Assembly (NCBI GenBank): GCA_013399115.1
Contig: VXAA01001497.1
Location: 965,224-1,029,223 of the forward strand
Direction: 5' to 3'
Origin: Anseranas semipalmata
Lineage: Eukaryota > Chordata > Aves > Anseriformes > Anseranatidae
Length of the DNA: 64,000 bases
Both the position numbers and the translations under genes were made by a program. Numbering within the stretch: position 1 is the first letter of the stretch; every line of letters begins with the position of its first letter. Of this stretch, positions 40,401 through 53,114 are shown piece by piece. The notes below the pieces were generated by a model. The model saw nothing but the letters and a program-made list of their open reading frames with translations. It was not told the DNA's origin and did no database searches.

Positions 40401-43400
40401 TAGACATAAGAACAGCCACAGAGGATCTCACCATGGCACCATCTCTACCCTCATAGCCTCTTTCTGCCACATGCTAGGAGTATAAGAGGAGGGCAAAAAC
40501 AGAATGAGACTCCCCTTAGAAACAGAAGTATTTCTATTTTCTTTTTAACCCCATTTATACTTCTGTATCCAAAGCAACATATGGCAATGAATTCTCTTGT
40601 TAGTAGCTTAGCAGCCAAGCCAAACTCATCCCCATGATTTGACGAGATGTAGAGGTGGAAAAACAGGTGTTAGGACTGTAGGGAGTGTGAGAGGTTACCC
40701 ACCATCATTGTGTGCCGAGATAGCATCATCTTAATCTGAACCTTTCCACAGCCTTGGGAAGCAGTTAGTTCTGCAACTTAGCTTATATTCACTACTACAA
40801 AATACATCCTAATGATGAACCTAAATTTCCCACAATGTGGCCAAAGTGTCTATTACTACAAGGATTGGGCAAAGAAAGAGAGACAAGTTTGGGCAGGAAA
40901 GCAAAAAAATAGGAGATTCCAGCCATGTGAGGCAGAGGAGATTTGGACAAGCAGTCAGAAGTGGTGTTGTGTGGGAGAGAGGTGACTCAGGGAAGAGACA
41001 GCAATATAAGCAAGTAGAAGTTACTCTGTCTGTTTACATTTAGACAGGACTGCAAGCAGAAGTAATATGGGATGAAGCGGTGTGAGACAGGATGGGAAAT
41101 GCACATAACAGTTGCTAAAGGTAAATAAGGTATCCATGGCCAATTCTGTCAGCACCTTCTGGTCACGAGTACACTTTCTTTGCATTAGTTTCTCAATGTT
41201 CTCTTTTAAAAGCTTCTGTTTCCTTCAGTGGTGTTTTAAAAACCTGTTTAACTGGACCTGCATCAGTAGCCAGGAACCTGGCAGTGAGCTGGTGATATCC
41301 CCTGCCTCTGCTGTAGTCTTCCTGTGCCACCTTGAGAGATTCAATGCCTGTCTTTCCCCTTATAAAATTATCTCAGTAGCACTTTCTAACTTCTCAGGAA
41401 TGGAGAGAAAATATGTTAATAGCCTCAGATATGAAGTGGCAGATAGATACATTTGTATGTAAGCACAGCTGGATGGATAGATTCATATCATTACATGTTG
41501 TTACATGATGAAAGGAACCATGCAATACCTGAAGAAGGTAGATTTCCTGACATATTGCTCTTTGCGTCTTATATGGTACCCTCTGTTTCACTGGTGGACT
41601 GGGTCCACTGCATTGTACATCTATTATATAGATACAGAATTAGAGCAATGAGAACATGAGCATTAGAGGAATGGAAAAGAACAGGAACTACAGCATTTCA
41701 CATGAGCAGGAAGCTGTGACCAGCTCAGTTTGATCAGACTAGTGACTGGAGTCTGGTACTAGCTATCTGTACTTGCCTAGAAGTTCGTACCACATCCCTG
41801 CAGGAGAAAGCAGGTTGCTGTTAAGCAGTGAGGAGAGCTACTTTCTACTGTATTTAATTTATCTGAAATAAGTCTTCATAGAAAGTTATTAAGCAGGAGA
41901 TCTCTGTTGTTCTTCAAACTTTAATCCTTTTATGTTTTTCCCTACTGTTACTTTTTACTTTCATGTAAAACAATTGTTCAGTTTTGTAGCTTTGAGGAGT
42001 GCAGCCTTTTTTCTTGGGGGCCAGAGAAAATGGAAATTCAGCATTTGTTAATTCCAGCTAAGAACGTCTGTGCAGACATCGTGAGATGACCCTGAGTTAG
42101 TTACACTAATGCTTTCGGAAGCATATCCACTCATTATATTAATTTTGATGACTCAGGGAAAGAAAAGTGTTCTTAACATGCCTAATGGGATATTTGGCCA
42201 TCTTCCCAATAGCTACCTAAAAAATTACTGGGGTGATTGCTCACTATTGATTTTAGCTATGGATTTAGCCATTGATTTCAGGAAGCCAGGGACAGCGGAT
42301 GGACCGGTGCAATAGAATGCAAACAGGATTACAAGGAGAGAAAGATTGCTGTGAAGATTCCTGTTGAACCTCCACTAATTTCCTTGGTTCTAATTAGTTT
42401 GCAATTGTGCTGTAGATGTCTCCTATACAGGAAGATAGCAGTGATGCAGCAAACCACATTGGCTTGTCAATATATGGCACCTTGTTACTTCAGACCGATA
42501 AGAAATGCCATTACTATCTGGATCTTTGCTTATGTTTGGTTATGGGGTAACAGTTACATGGCACTGGACACTCAAAGACAGCCCTTGTAATGAGGGGCTC
42601 TCAGTACAGGAGACATTTTCATTGATCTAGGTAAGGGATTGCTGACTGAGAGTAAGGAGATGCCATACTTGAGCGATTCAGTGTGATAACTGCAAACCTA
42701 GTTAATAGATAATGAAGCTTGTCTTGTTGAGAAAGTCATGGCAAAGTACAAGTTGATTTGCTTTTTGTAATATCTCATTGTGGGGGGATGAAGACGCTTG
42801 TGAGATGGTATGCTTGAACATGTGTACTGCTAAGCTGCTCATCAGAGCTGGTTAAGGTTAGAAAGCTCTGTGAAAGCCTAGACTGAAGATTTTGCCTGAC
42901 ACTACTTCTCTGGAGTGTCCTTGCATGTTGCTAAGGAAACTGCAAAGGACATAAAAGAAAGATGCTCATAGTTGTTCAGATGACAGAATCTAAGATGAAT
43001 GAGGGAGGCTAAATATTTTCTCTTTAGTCACAGGGCTAAACTGTGGCTCTAAACTGCAGACCTCATTACACAAGGGAGAAACGTGAAAAGAAACCCCATG
43101 GTAGCAGCAAGAGGACTGCAGTTTTGACAGCGTCTGCTGGATTCGTTTTTTCTAGATCTTGGTAAAAGCAGATCAGCTGCCTTTGAATGCATGTAGTATC
43201 CAGTTTCAGTCCACCATCCAAATCTTTAAAGACAAGGAGAGCCTGGCTCCATCTTCTCTATTACCTTTCTTGCATCTTCCTGCCCACCCCCCCTAGGAAA
43301 TCCTGTATAGGAACCTGTATGGCCATAATTGAAGTAATATTTCAGCACAGCCCATCATGGTATTTTAACCTCCCCATGTGGTAAGGAAGAAGTATTGTCT

Positions 43401-44775
43401 TCATTTTCGGGGAATAAATACAGACGAAAGAAGATTTAAGTGATTTAAGAGAAAGAGGAAAAGGTGAAGAAAGTTTTGGCTGGGACATGGATTTAATCTA
43501 CGTTTCCAGACTTGCAGTATCATGCATTGCACCTATTTTTTTTTCTTTCCTATGCATTATTTCCACTTCTATTAGTCTGCTACTTTCCCCTTTATCCCTT
43601 CTTGATACTAGTTATAGCTTAATCTTCTGTGTTGTTTACCTCTGGCTTGTACTTCCCTGGCTAGCAGTAGTCCTGCCCCAAAGCCTTTAGCCTACAAGAT
43701 AGCTAGGGATGCACAACTGGATGTAGAGATAGAAACCTGTTCCTATTACCCACAAGGGGAAGCTCTGTTGGAGTCAGAGCTAGGAAACCGCAGAGGGCTT
43801 GGGTTCCTTTGCTTTTCTTCTCTTTCTGGAATCCATCCTTTCCTGGATGTCATTTTATCAAGCTGGACTGTCATTATCACTGAATGCAGTTTTAAAAAAA
43901 GAAAAAGCTAAGAGCAAATACAATTGGTAGGGGAGACCTGTGGCCACTGAGGTGCCAAATCAGATAAAACCAAGGTGTTTAGCCTACTCATCTGTCTGTT
44001 CAGTTTCAAATAACTGGATCTTGGACTCCTGAAGCTTATATATGTTCCAAATAAGCCCATGCCCTAATTCACTGCATATACCACAGGGAAGAAAAAGGCA
44101 GTTGAAAAAATGTGACGTCATCCTTTAAGAATCAAGACTGTGTTCCATTTCTTCCTTATAATCACCTTATCCCCAGAGTATCTACGAGCTTCTGGATCTC
44201 AGAAATGTAAAATTCTTGTTACTCCTTTACACACTGAGGACTTACAGTTTGTTATGTATATGGCATCTTCTAGGTGAGAATTCCTGCAGAATAACAAGCC
44301 ACGTATTCTGAATTATGCTGATGTTTCCTACCTGCTTCTCTCCCATGCAATCTTGCCTGCTATTTGACTGTCTTTGAAACCAGCAGATAAAATTATCACA
44401 ACAACAACAAAGTTCCTGAAAAGTTAATATCCACTATCAGGACACCCAGTTTGGCTATTTCAGTAAATTTCAGTTTCTCAGTCTAATACGGCATTGCTGT
44501 CTGCCAAGGAGTTTTTGGTTGGAGTGAGTGATGAACGTGTGTGGACATCCACTCACAGATTAGTTTAAACCACTGTCAACAACTAGAGACGCAATAAGCA
44601 ATAGAGGATCAGCTTCATCAATATTGTGGAAACCTGCCCAGGTAGAAATTCTTTCCTTGAGATAGCAAAAAAATGCTTCTGTTGCAAGAAACCATGCTGT
44701 TAAACCAGTTTAATGATACTGTAAGTCAACTAAAATACTTTCTCCCCCTACTAAATGATTTGAAAACAAGTGCTG

Positions 44776-44795
44776 ATATATATATATATATATAT
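44776..44795. repeat. (AT)10 microsatellite
   Basis: Ten uninterrupted AT units in the intron. Confidence 0.9.
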
Positions 44796-45675
44796 TATTC
44801 TGACCTACTTCTTATAAATTATATTAAACAATATTAAGTATGCATTTGCAGCAGCAACAACATTTCACAGTCAAATGCTGGATGACAGAAAGAGCTAGCT
44901 TACTTTCTCTCCAATTCCATGCCATGAATCAGTGAATTAATTTACCAGTAGATGTGGAGCACAGTGTCGTGAAACCAGTTTTATAAGCAGCCATCAGTGG
45001 TGTGCAGTGAAATTCTTCTAATGAGCAAATCTGTCAGGTAGACAAACTGCGCTGAAATTTGGTCATTGTAGAAAGTAGAATGAGAAGTTCCAGTCCCGAT
45101 TCCTGAAGGACAGTACCTGCCAGTATTGACTTACAAGATTTTGTTTATTTCGGGACACTTCATGACCTATTATAAAAATGTCCTTTATTCGTGTGAATAA
45201 TTCTTGTGATGCTCAGTAAAATAACTTGCACAAATAAGAAGTAGTTGTTTGAATAACAACTACAGAATTTGATCTTACAGGAATGACTTCACCAGGGATT
45301 CCTAAAGAATCCATCATTCTTAGTTAAAATCTTAGACTTGGTTGGTTAGAAGTAATGCAAAACTACGTGCTATTTGTAAATCTTTACTATCACTTAGTAT
45401 ACATCAACCTGCAGTAACAGTATTGTTCTCAGACTTATTTCAATGGAATCTGAAGCCTGAGAAAAGCTTATACCCTGCAGCTGACCTCTGCAGAGGTCCT
45501 GAAGTGAATGGATAGCAGAAGTCAGTCGTTTAGTAAAGGCAGAAGAGTCACCGGTGCAGCAGTGTGACAAAGAATAGGAAATCAGAACACATGAGAATCT
45601 CATTTCTGTCCAGCTTCTAAGTATGAACTAAAATACCAGCCATCCAACAGGAAACTATTGTAGGGCAATGCATTT

Positions 45676-45745
45676 AAAAATAAAAATAAAAATAAAAATA
45701 AAAATAAAAATAAAAATAAAAATAAAAATAAAAATAAAAATAAAA
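45676..45745. repeat. (AAAAAT)n hexamer tract, cut by an assembly gap
   Basis: About 70 bases of a near-perfect six-base AAAAAT unit running directly into the N gap. The true repeat length is therefore unknown. The lysine/isoleucine open frame over it is an artefact. Confidence 0.95.
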
Positions 45746-45810
45746 NNNNNNNNNNNNNNNNNNNNNNNNNNNNNNNNNNNNNNNNNNNNNNNNNNNNNNN
45801 NNNNNNNNNN
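45746..45810. other. Assembly gap (65 N)
   Basis: Sixty-five N bases. The left side is the AAAAAT tract and the right side a 14-base A run (45811-45824), so the gap probably reflects unresolved A-rich repeat. Confidence 0.99.
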
Positions 45811-48598
45811 AAAAAAAAAAAAAATCAATTGTAGTAGTATTTACCAGATGTAGCACTATGAAAAAAAAAAACTAAATGTGAGCATTTGGTCAATGTGCCA
45901 ACACTAAAGGCTGACTTGCCAAGGACAGCAACTGTGCTTAAAGAAGAAGTTCTCTCTGGAAAACAGAAGTACTTGAAGTATTGTTTTAGATGGACTTTAT
46001 TCATGTGTGTTTATTAAACGAAGACCACAGCCTGGAAGCGTGAAAAGCACCTTTTGCTTGTCAAAGCTCTAGATGATCTGACATGAGAAGTGTTGGGGCG
46101 TGAAGCAGCCTACAGGGCGCAGTTTTGGAAAAAGTAATGAATGCCAAGGGACTCTGAGGGACAGAAGAGACTCCGAGGTGTTGTGATGGCTTAATTACCA
46201 TGTCCTCACTGACTGAAATCACTAAAATGCTGTAAGATTTCTTGATATATTTTGCAGTTTAATTGTAGTCTTTAAGCTCTGAAAGACCAAGACACAATGG
46301 TTCCAAATATCGGACCCAGGGAACCACCAAAGCTGATGATCTGAGTACATAAAGCTGTGTACTTACCATTAGTACCATTCATGCTTCTGTGCCTTCATTG
46401 ATGAACACGTTCTTGGCTCCCAAAAGTCAGCTGCAAACAGAGCTGCAAGCAGCACGCTGTATTTCATAACCCTGAGTTCCATACCCATTATTGCTCCTTA
46501 TGGCAATTTTAAAGATGTGCTTTATTTAAATAAGCTTTTCTTCATTGAAATAACTGTAACAGATGTTTTATGTTCTATTTGTTTAGCTATGTGGTTGCAC
46601 TGTGGAGAGAGATTACATTAACTCCCCAAGTAGCATATTTGTAGGGTGAAACTAAAGAAGACAGAGAAGCATATGTCCAAGGGAAAGTCAAGCATGCATT
46701 CCAGGGACAGATAGATTGGCAGTTCTGCACGTACTGATTCTTTATATGGTTTCATTGCTTTCAATAAAAAGTGTGCATCACATCACCAAGATCTGCAGGG
46801 CGCCTATGCTTGTTTAAGCTTCGCATGGGTGATAACGGAATTTGATTAATACTAAAGCTTATGGCTAACTTATCTTTGTTCTCCTGAACCATATTTCCCT
46901 ATATTCCCCTAATGTTCATACATTTTTATGTATTAATAATCTTTGTCTACTGTACAGATTAATATACGTTACAGTTAAAAGTGTTATTGAAGAAGGGGTA
47001 TTGGGTCATGTCACATATTTCACTTCTTAACGCTAGGCAAGGCTAGAATGAAATTTCAGGGCCTTCATTAAAGCACGGTAATAATTTATTTGATGAAATG
47101 TAAAAGATTAAAAAAAAATCCTGTTAACAATTCCTTGAAGCTGGGTCATGGAAACTTCATTGCATTGCATACACTTGGATAATCAAGGCTGCCCAGCAAT
47201 CTTTCTTAAAAAAAAATAATAGTAATAAAAAGATATATTTTAAAGCTTTTTGTATACTGAGGAAATAAATCCAAACACAGTACAAATTCAGTAGTGAAAT
47301 ATCTGTCATGATTTTAGCCTTGCTTGTCATCATTAACAGAACAATAGATCCACCCACGAGTCACAAGCACCATGACAAACCGTGTTATGTCAGGATGACA
47401 ACTTTTCTCATCTCAATGAAAAAAGAAGTCAAGAAAATGTCACTGTTCCCAGACTGAAGTCTTCTGACAACACAAAGTTAATGACACCGCAACAGTCTTT
47501 CTCAACAGATGCCTTTAACTATAACTTTGATTTGAGAAACGTGCTTTGAACATGGTGTATTCTCCAAAGCATTAGTCATGAATAGGCATCTTGAGTCGGA
47601 TTCCGTTCTCTACTTTCCAAGTCTGGATATATGGAGTTATTTTGGTTGTATCTCGGTTTGAGAGGTGAACCATTTTGAACCGAACTAATAGGGCAGGACA
47701 TATTTAAGCATGAACTTTGGTAACTTGTGAACTATAATGGTGTAGGATTTCTTCTGTGTATACAGCACATTTTTGTGCAGAGTATCTTGTGCCCCACACA
47801 TGAAAAAAATAACGGTGAATGCTCTTTGAACTGCTTTTAGCAGAGCTAAACACTACTTAGGTTGAATTGTTTCAGCCTGGAATAAGTTTGGTTTTTCAAG
47901 CAGCTGAGATAGTGAAATTAAAGGTGTTTGGTAGCTCACACAAGCAAACTCAGAGATGTCAGGAGGCTAACATCAGATGGCTGATGATGTCAGAAGGTAG
48001 GAGACAGAACATGGGCTGAGTTATACAGCTGGGATAATCCAGAAAGTATCGCTAGTATCCAATACAAAGAGAATCTATGTTTAAAAAAGGTAAAAGCCAA
48101 CAGTTTAAGGCATCTAGAAAAGCCAGGATGAATGTTTCCATTGATAGCTCAGGCAGGTAAAGCATGGGCTCACAGCTAGGGAAATGACTGGTTTGAAATG
48201 ATCAGCACTTCTGTTCCTGGACCTTTGGACTGAGCTGTCATTCTGCACATAGCTGAGTCTTAGCTCCCTGAGAGGAGGACTGTGTTACTGGCATACCTGG
48301 GTCCTCTCAAATTGTAATATGTGTATTTCTAGAGCTCCAAGTACCCCATTTTGCAGAAGAGGAGCTAAAGCACAGAGACATTACCACAGTTTGTGTGAGG
48401 TTGTTCTGGAAGTCTGCAGTAATGATAGGGAGTACAAGGTTTCATGCTACCTTTCTGACTATCAGTCCTTTCTCCTGGTCTTGACCAGGCCTCTTCATCA
48501 TTTATCGTCAAAGAAATAACTGGGGGTATCTATACCTGCTCAGTTATCCTTAGCACCATCTGTTGTTGCTTTTTCAAATCAACATAAAGAGTGTTCAG

Positions 48599-48686
48599 AT
48601 CCCTGCAGTGTGCTTCCATGGTTTCTGAGCTGCACTAAGAGGATCCCCACGGTGTGCTTCCCTTGTTTCTTAGCTGTGCTATGAAA
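48599..48686. repeat. 44-bp imperfect tandem duplication
   Basis: Two adjacent 44-base copies, 48599-48642 and 48643-48686, align without gaps at 33 of 44 positions by hand. They share ATCCC at the start, GTGTGCTTCC and GTTTCT.AGCTG. It is an old local duplication with no evident function. Confidence 0.75.
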
Positions 48687-49328
48687 CCCTGACAATCTGC
48701 ATCTCTTCTCTGCAGGGCCATTCAGCCAGTGCCACCCTCCCAGGGCACACATATCTGCATCTCCTTCCAAAGCATGTATAGACGCGTGCCTTTGTTCTCT
48801 TTGCACAACTTTTTCATTCCTTCATATAAATTCATTCATGCCAGCTTGTCATCAATTACTGTATTTGTACCCATTCATTATTTAGTGGACGATAAAGAAA
48901 TGGCATAACGCAGAAAAGCACAGCACCAGGAAAACATTCATCAGTGAGTTGGTGGACTGGGTGGTCATGTGTGGAAAATTGAAGGAAGTATTCCATTTTA
49001 GTGCCTGCCCTGTCAGGTGTTATTGCTTGCTGGGGGGCTGATTCGTCAAGCACTGGTGTGCCAAAATCACACTGATGTCATCAGTTTCTGTAATGAGGAC
49101 TTACAGTTTCAGATCCTTGGTGGACAAGGTTTCCTTCAGCTAGCTGAAGAGGTGCCCCAGGCCTCTCTCCTCACCTCGTAGATGACGGTCGTAGGTGACG
49201 GTTCAGTCCAGACCCTGAATGACACCTAACTGCAGGTCTGCAATTCGCACTAACGATGTAAGCACATGAGTTTAAAAGTAAGCACATGGGCTGGTATTAA
49301 CAGGATCAGGGCCTGAACTGATACACTC

Positions 49329-49354
49329 TGTGTGTGTGTGTGTTTGTGTGTGTG
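49329..49354. repeat. (GT)n microsatellite
   Basis: A GT dinucleotide tract with one TTT interruption, about 250 bases before exon B. Confidence 0.9.
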
Positions 49355-49607
49355 CTGTGTGCCCTCCCTCAATGCCAGTGTAATTGTCTGCTTCCATTAC
49401 TGTTTTCTTTCCGCTGGAATAACAAAGCTGAAAAATCCTCACTGTGTATGGGAATGCTGAAAGCTAAAGTCAGTCATTAATAATTTAAAGAGGTAATTTA
49501 CCTCTAATTTATTTATACCTTTAAAACGTCGTATGTTTTTTACCACAACTTTAAAATTTCTGTCTTTTGTTCTTCTCTTATGTCCTATCTCCTGTTGAAT
49601 TGGAAAG

Positions 49608-49724
49608 GTGGAAAAGATGGCCAGCCTCTACAACATACATGTCCGCACTGGTTGCTTCTGTAACACAGGAGCCTGCCAGATACATTTGGGTATGAGCAAT
49701 GAGGACATCCAAAGGAACCTGCAG
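49608..49724 (+). CDS. MOCOS: MOCOS internal exon B: active-site cysteine loop
   Basis: Coding exon of 117 bases, 39 codons, phase 0 at both ends, starting VEKMASLYNIH and ending DIQRNLQ. It holds the loop RTGCFCNTGACQ, a hallmark of the MOCOS/ABA3 family. By knowledge of the family, a conserved cysteine in this loop (equivalent to Cys430 of plant ABA3) carries the persulfide formed from L-cysteine. All three cysteines of the loop are intact, so the copy looks functional. The donor is CAG|GTTAGT. The acceptor is AATTGGAAAG|GTGG: the pyrimidine-rich tract lies some distance upstream and purines sit right before the AG, so it looks weak. A second AG nine bases downstream would stay in frame. 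The start at 49608 is preferred because it gives SQ-VEKMAS across the junction, as in other vertebrates. Confidence 0.95.
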
Positions 49725-52667
49725 GTTAGTTTCTGAATGAGATTACATTATATATCGACCATGGAAAATATCTAGATTCAGTGACCCAGGAGATATCTTT
49801 TGGCTATCAGCTCTGAATTTCCTGAAGGATGGGAGGTTTGAAGGGGAGAGAAGGAAATCTAGCCCTATATAAAAAAAAATAATAATAAAAAAAATGAAAA
49901 ACGAAATAGTTTAAAAATAAAGTAGGTGGATCATGTCCTGTGCTTTTGAGTCTCAGCAACTTTTACAATGAAGGTAAATTTGATTTCCTTTCCCTGATCT
50001 TTCAACTTAATTACCATGTTAAAGAAATAATTGAATTTAAATTCAATACATTAAAATAAGGTGTTGAAACAAAATCATTTGATGGACCCAAAGTGGTGTG
50101 GGTTGTTTGTTTTTATTTCATTGGAAACTATTAAATTGCTGCTTCTTGTTCTGATTTGGAATTACATGAAATCCAGCCTGCCTGCACAACAGAAGTTCCC
50201 AGACAATTCGTCTCATGTTGTTCCTTAAGTATCACTAATTGTACTTAATAATGTTCAAGTATTATAGACCTATTACTTTTGGACATTACAGTTTAAAAAG
50301 GCATACACAGATTGGACAAGAAACAATAAATGAGAATACACAGTGGACCTCAGACAGCGAAGTAAATTTAGATGACTTCTGCTTAGATTATTGGTGTGTT
50401 AGATTTGTAGAACATGAATGTAAAGACTGTTTTCTAGATGACTAATATTTTCCATAAATCATTATTAAAAGATGTGTAGAAGGATGAATTACAGTGAAGT
50501 GGGGGAGACTTCACATCTACATATTTGTCAGAGTTTGAAATTACAGTAAATTAATACAGAACAATTCAAAACTTTATTAATGGTATTCCTCAAAAGAGAA
50601 AAAAAATGATAATGGCTGTATTGATATTATAGCTCCCTTACAACTTCACAGAGGCATTTAGATAACTTTTGCAAGCGCATTTATATGCAAGACTGATAGC
50701 ACAAGATCTTAAAGGGGGAGAGCTCTTTAATACCTTCCTTGGCAAAATGGTAGTTTCATTTACCATGGAAAGCCCCATGTCCATAGTCTACTCATGCAGT
50801 CTGTTTAAGAGCAGGTGAGTGATGCTTGAATTTTCAAGGGGGTGCAGGTTCCCCAGGATAATCAGATAAAGGAAAAAAGCTCTTCCCTTCTCTTAAAGCA
50901 CAAAATACCAAATGGCCAGGTGTACCGGTCTTGTTTCTTCTCATATTAGGAAGATTTTGCTAAGGAGTGCATGGCCTTGTATAGGTCTGTGTCATGTAAA
51001 TAAAGCTTAACATTTTAACCAGGACAGGCTAAACACAAAACCCAAACTTACAGAGACACTTCATCTGCCAGAAGTGGTATGATGAGGTAGTACAGTCAAC
51101 CAGTTATTATTTTGAGACATTCTTATCAGTCCTTTGCGAAAGATCTAGATGAGTTATTGACAACATTACTGTATAGGGGGAAGACTTTTTTTTTCACATT
51201 ACTTGCATATATACTTTGTTTTTGCCTTTTCCCAGTGTGCTGACTGTATTCTTCCTTCTCTGATGAAGATTTCCATGTTCAAAGTGCTTGTGAGGGAGGA
51301 CCCTCTGTCCTCAAGGGTCCTTGGAGAATTGTGGTTAGGTTTCTTAGGATGTTAGGTAGGAACTCATTTACTTATTTGCACAGCAGGAACCTCTCTCCTC
51401 AGTCAATCAATCAATGCTTGGCAGAAATGTTCCATGTATATTAACAGATGCAACCTAATTTTGTAAATGTTGCTTCTGCTCTGTTGTCGAGGCAAAAAAC
51501 TATGTCACGGTGCATTAAAATATTTACTACTGTATTGTGTGCTTTGACATAGGGTTTTTTTTATTTTTTCTGAAAAAATGGGACCTGTGTTCATTGAACT
51601 GTGACATTTCTTGCTTTAAAAAGCCCTCATGTAAATAATCTATTCACACTTCCATTTTTATTTAACAGAAATGCATAAATAAATAAAATTCTGAGAAAAA
51701 AAAAAACAGCTGCTGCATTTAAAGGAATAAGGGTGCTGACTTAGAACTAAATCTCGTGTCCATTGGTGAGCTAATGTTAGGTAGGTGATCAAAGGGAGTT
51801 TCTAGTTTATCTCTAGACGGTGAGTGGCAGCATTCATTGACCTACTTAATTGAAGGAGAAGCTTCTGCTCCAACAGGAGTTTTCTGGAGAGTGCTGTATG
51901 AAAGACATATCAAATAAAAGCGTATATGGAAGTCACCGTTAGTGTATTTGAGGGATTTTTCAACAAAGGTTTATCATGAGTTGAAACCTGTGTTTTTCAA
52001 AGGAAGAAATGTTAGGGGGAAGGCTACTTCCATCTGTCCTGAAAGCAACACATTGACTGGATCAGCAAGACAGATCTACTGCATATTACAATGATGAGGG
52101 AACTCACTTTGAATGTTGGGAGTTCTGTAGTCAAGGCTCTGCTTTGCTGAATATCCCAGACCAGTTCTTAGCTGTATAGCTGTCCATTGGACTGTTTAAC
52201 ACAAACCATGAATAAGCCATTGATTGTATAAAATGGAACTGTTCTGACAGCAAATATCAAGAAGTCTAGTGGTTTGTTCACCTATCTGAATGTAATATCC
52301 CAGTTTAAATCTCACAGAACTATGTAGATGAGACTGGAATATACTCGGAGACTGCCCTTGCTAACAGGCCATTCTGGTACATGCAAACTTTTTCTGATTC
52401 TTGACCTAAGTTTTTGAAAAGTCCCTCTTGCCTTAGGGTAGAATAGGGCAAGCACCTCAAAACAATCTTCGTCCCAGCTTGAGAAGGTAATAAGACAGTT
52501 GGGATTTTTTTCTCCATTCTCTCTTTGTATTCGTGGGTTAACTGTGTATTTCTGAAAACAGTTTTTCAGGTTAGAATTAACAGACTGGTGAATAACTATG
52601 TAAAGTGAGAGGGAAATAAAGCAGTTTGTCATAAGAGCTCTCTGTTTTTCTTCCTATTTCAAACTAG
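49725..52667 (+). other. MOCOS: MOCOS intron between exons B and C
   Basis: A 2.9-kb phase-0 intron running from GTTAGT to AACTAG. It is AT-rich with several short A/T tracts (for example about 49868-49895 and 51696-51708). No repeats of a known family or other genes were recognised. Confidence 0.9.
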
Positions 52668-53114
52668 GCTGGCCATGTCTGTGGAGATGATATAGACCTA
52701 ATTGATGGACGTCCCACTGGTTCTGTGAGAATATCCTTTGGCTACATGTCTTCTTTTGAAGATGCACAGACTTTTTTGAAATTCATCATAGCCACCAGGT
52801 TGTCCAAGTCAGACACTGAGATTCCCTTCCAATCCTCTGTTACAAAGCTGACGACAGAGTCTGTCCGAGATGATCACACTTACTTTAGCAATGCAAATAA
52901 ATTGTCTCCAAGAACGCATATCTCAGACATAGAACTTGGAAATAATTCGTCTGTGACAATGAAGACTGGCAATTGGCAGCCACCGGAGTCTGAGTCAGAA
53001 AGCATAAGGGCAGCTGTTTCTGAGACTGCAGTGCCAACATGTAGAAGAGATGGCAACCCCATTACTGTCACCAACATTTACCTGTACCCAATCAAATCCT
53101 GCTCTGCATTTGAG
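52668..53114 (+). CDS. MOCOS: MOCOS internal exon C: end of NifS domain, linker, start of MOSC_N
   Basis: Largest exon here: 447 bases, 149 codons, phase 0 at both ends. Acceptor TTTCAAACTAG before 52668, donor GAG|GTATAT after 53114. Exon residues 1-45 finish the NifS-like domain (AGHVCGDDIDLIDG, then PTGSVRISFGYMSS). The arginine of SVRISFG aligns with the RxS arginine that holds the cysteine carboxylate in cysteine desulfurases. Residues about 46-132 form a polar, Ser/Thr-rich linker with little similarity to mammalian MOCOS (for example ESESES near residues 107-112). Residues 134-149 (VTNIYLYPIKSCSAFE) open the MOSC N-terminal beta-barrel domain, which with the MOSC domain is thought to bind the molybdenum cofactor. 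So this one exon spans the junction of the two enzyme halves. The reading frame is clean. Confidence 0.96.

Larger units (their letters stand above)
34331..49607 (+). other. MOCOS: MOCOS intron between exons A and B
   Basis: A 15.3-kb phase-0 intron with GT at 34331 and AG at 49606-49607. It holds a + strand CR1 with an attached pentamer satellite (36800-37452), an AAAAAT hexamer tract broken by an assembly gap (45676-45824), (AT)10 at 44776-44795, a 44-bp imperfect tandem duplication (48599-48686) and a GT repeat (49329-49354). No other gene was recognised on either strand. Confidence 0.85.

Noticed and set aside
45668..45856. Lys/Ile-repeat and Phe/Tyr-repeat frames
   Set aside because: They translate the AAAAAT tract and run through N bases.
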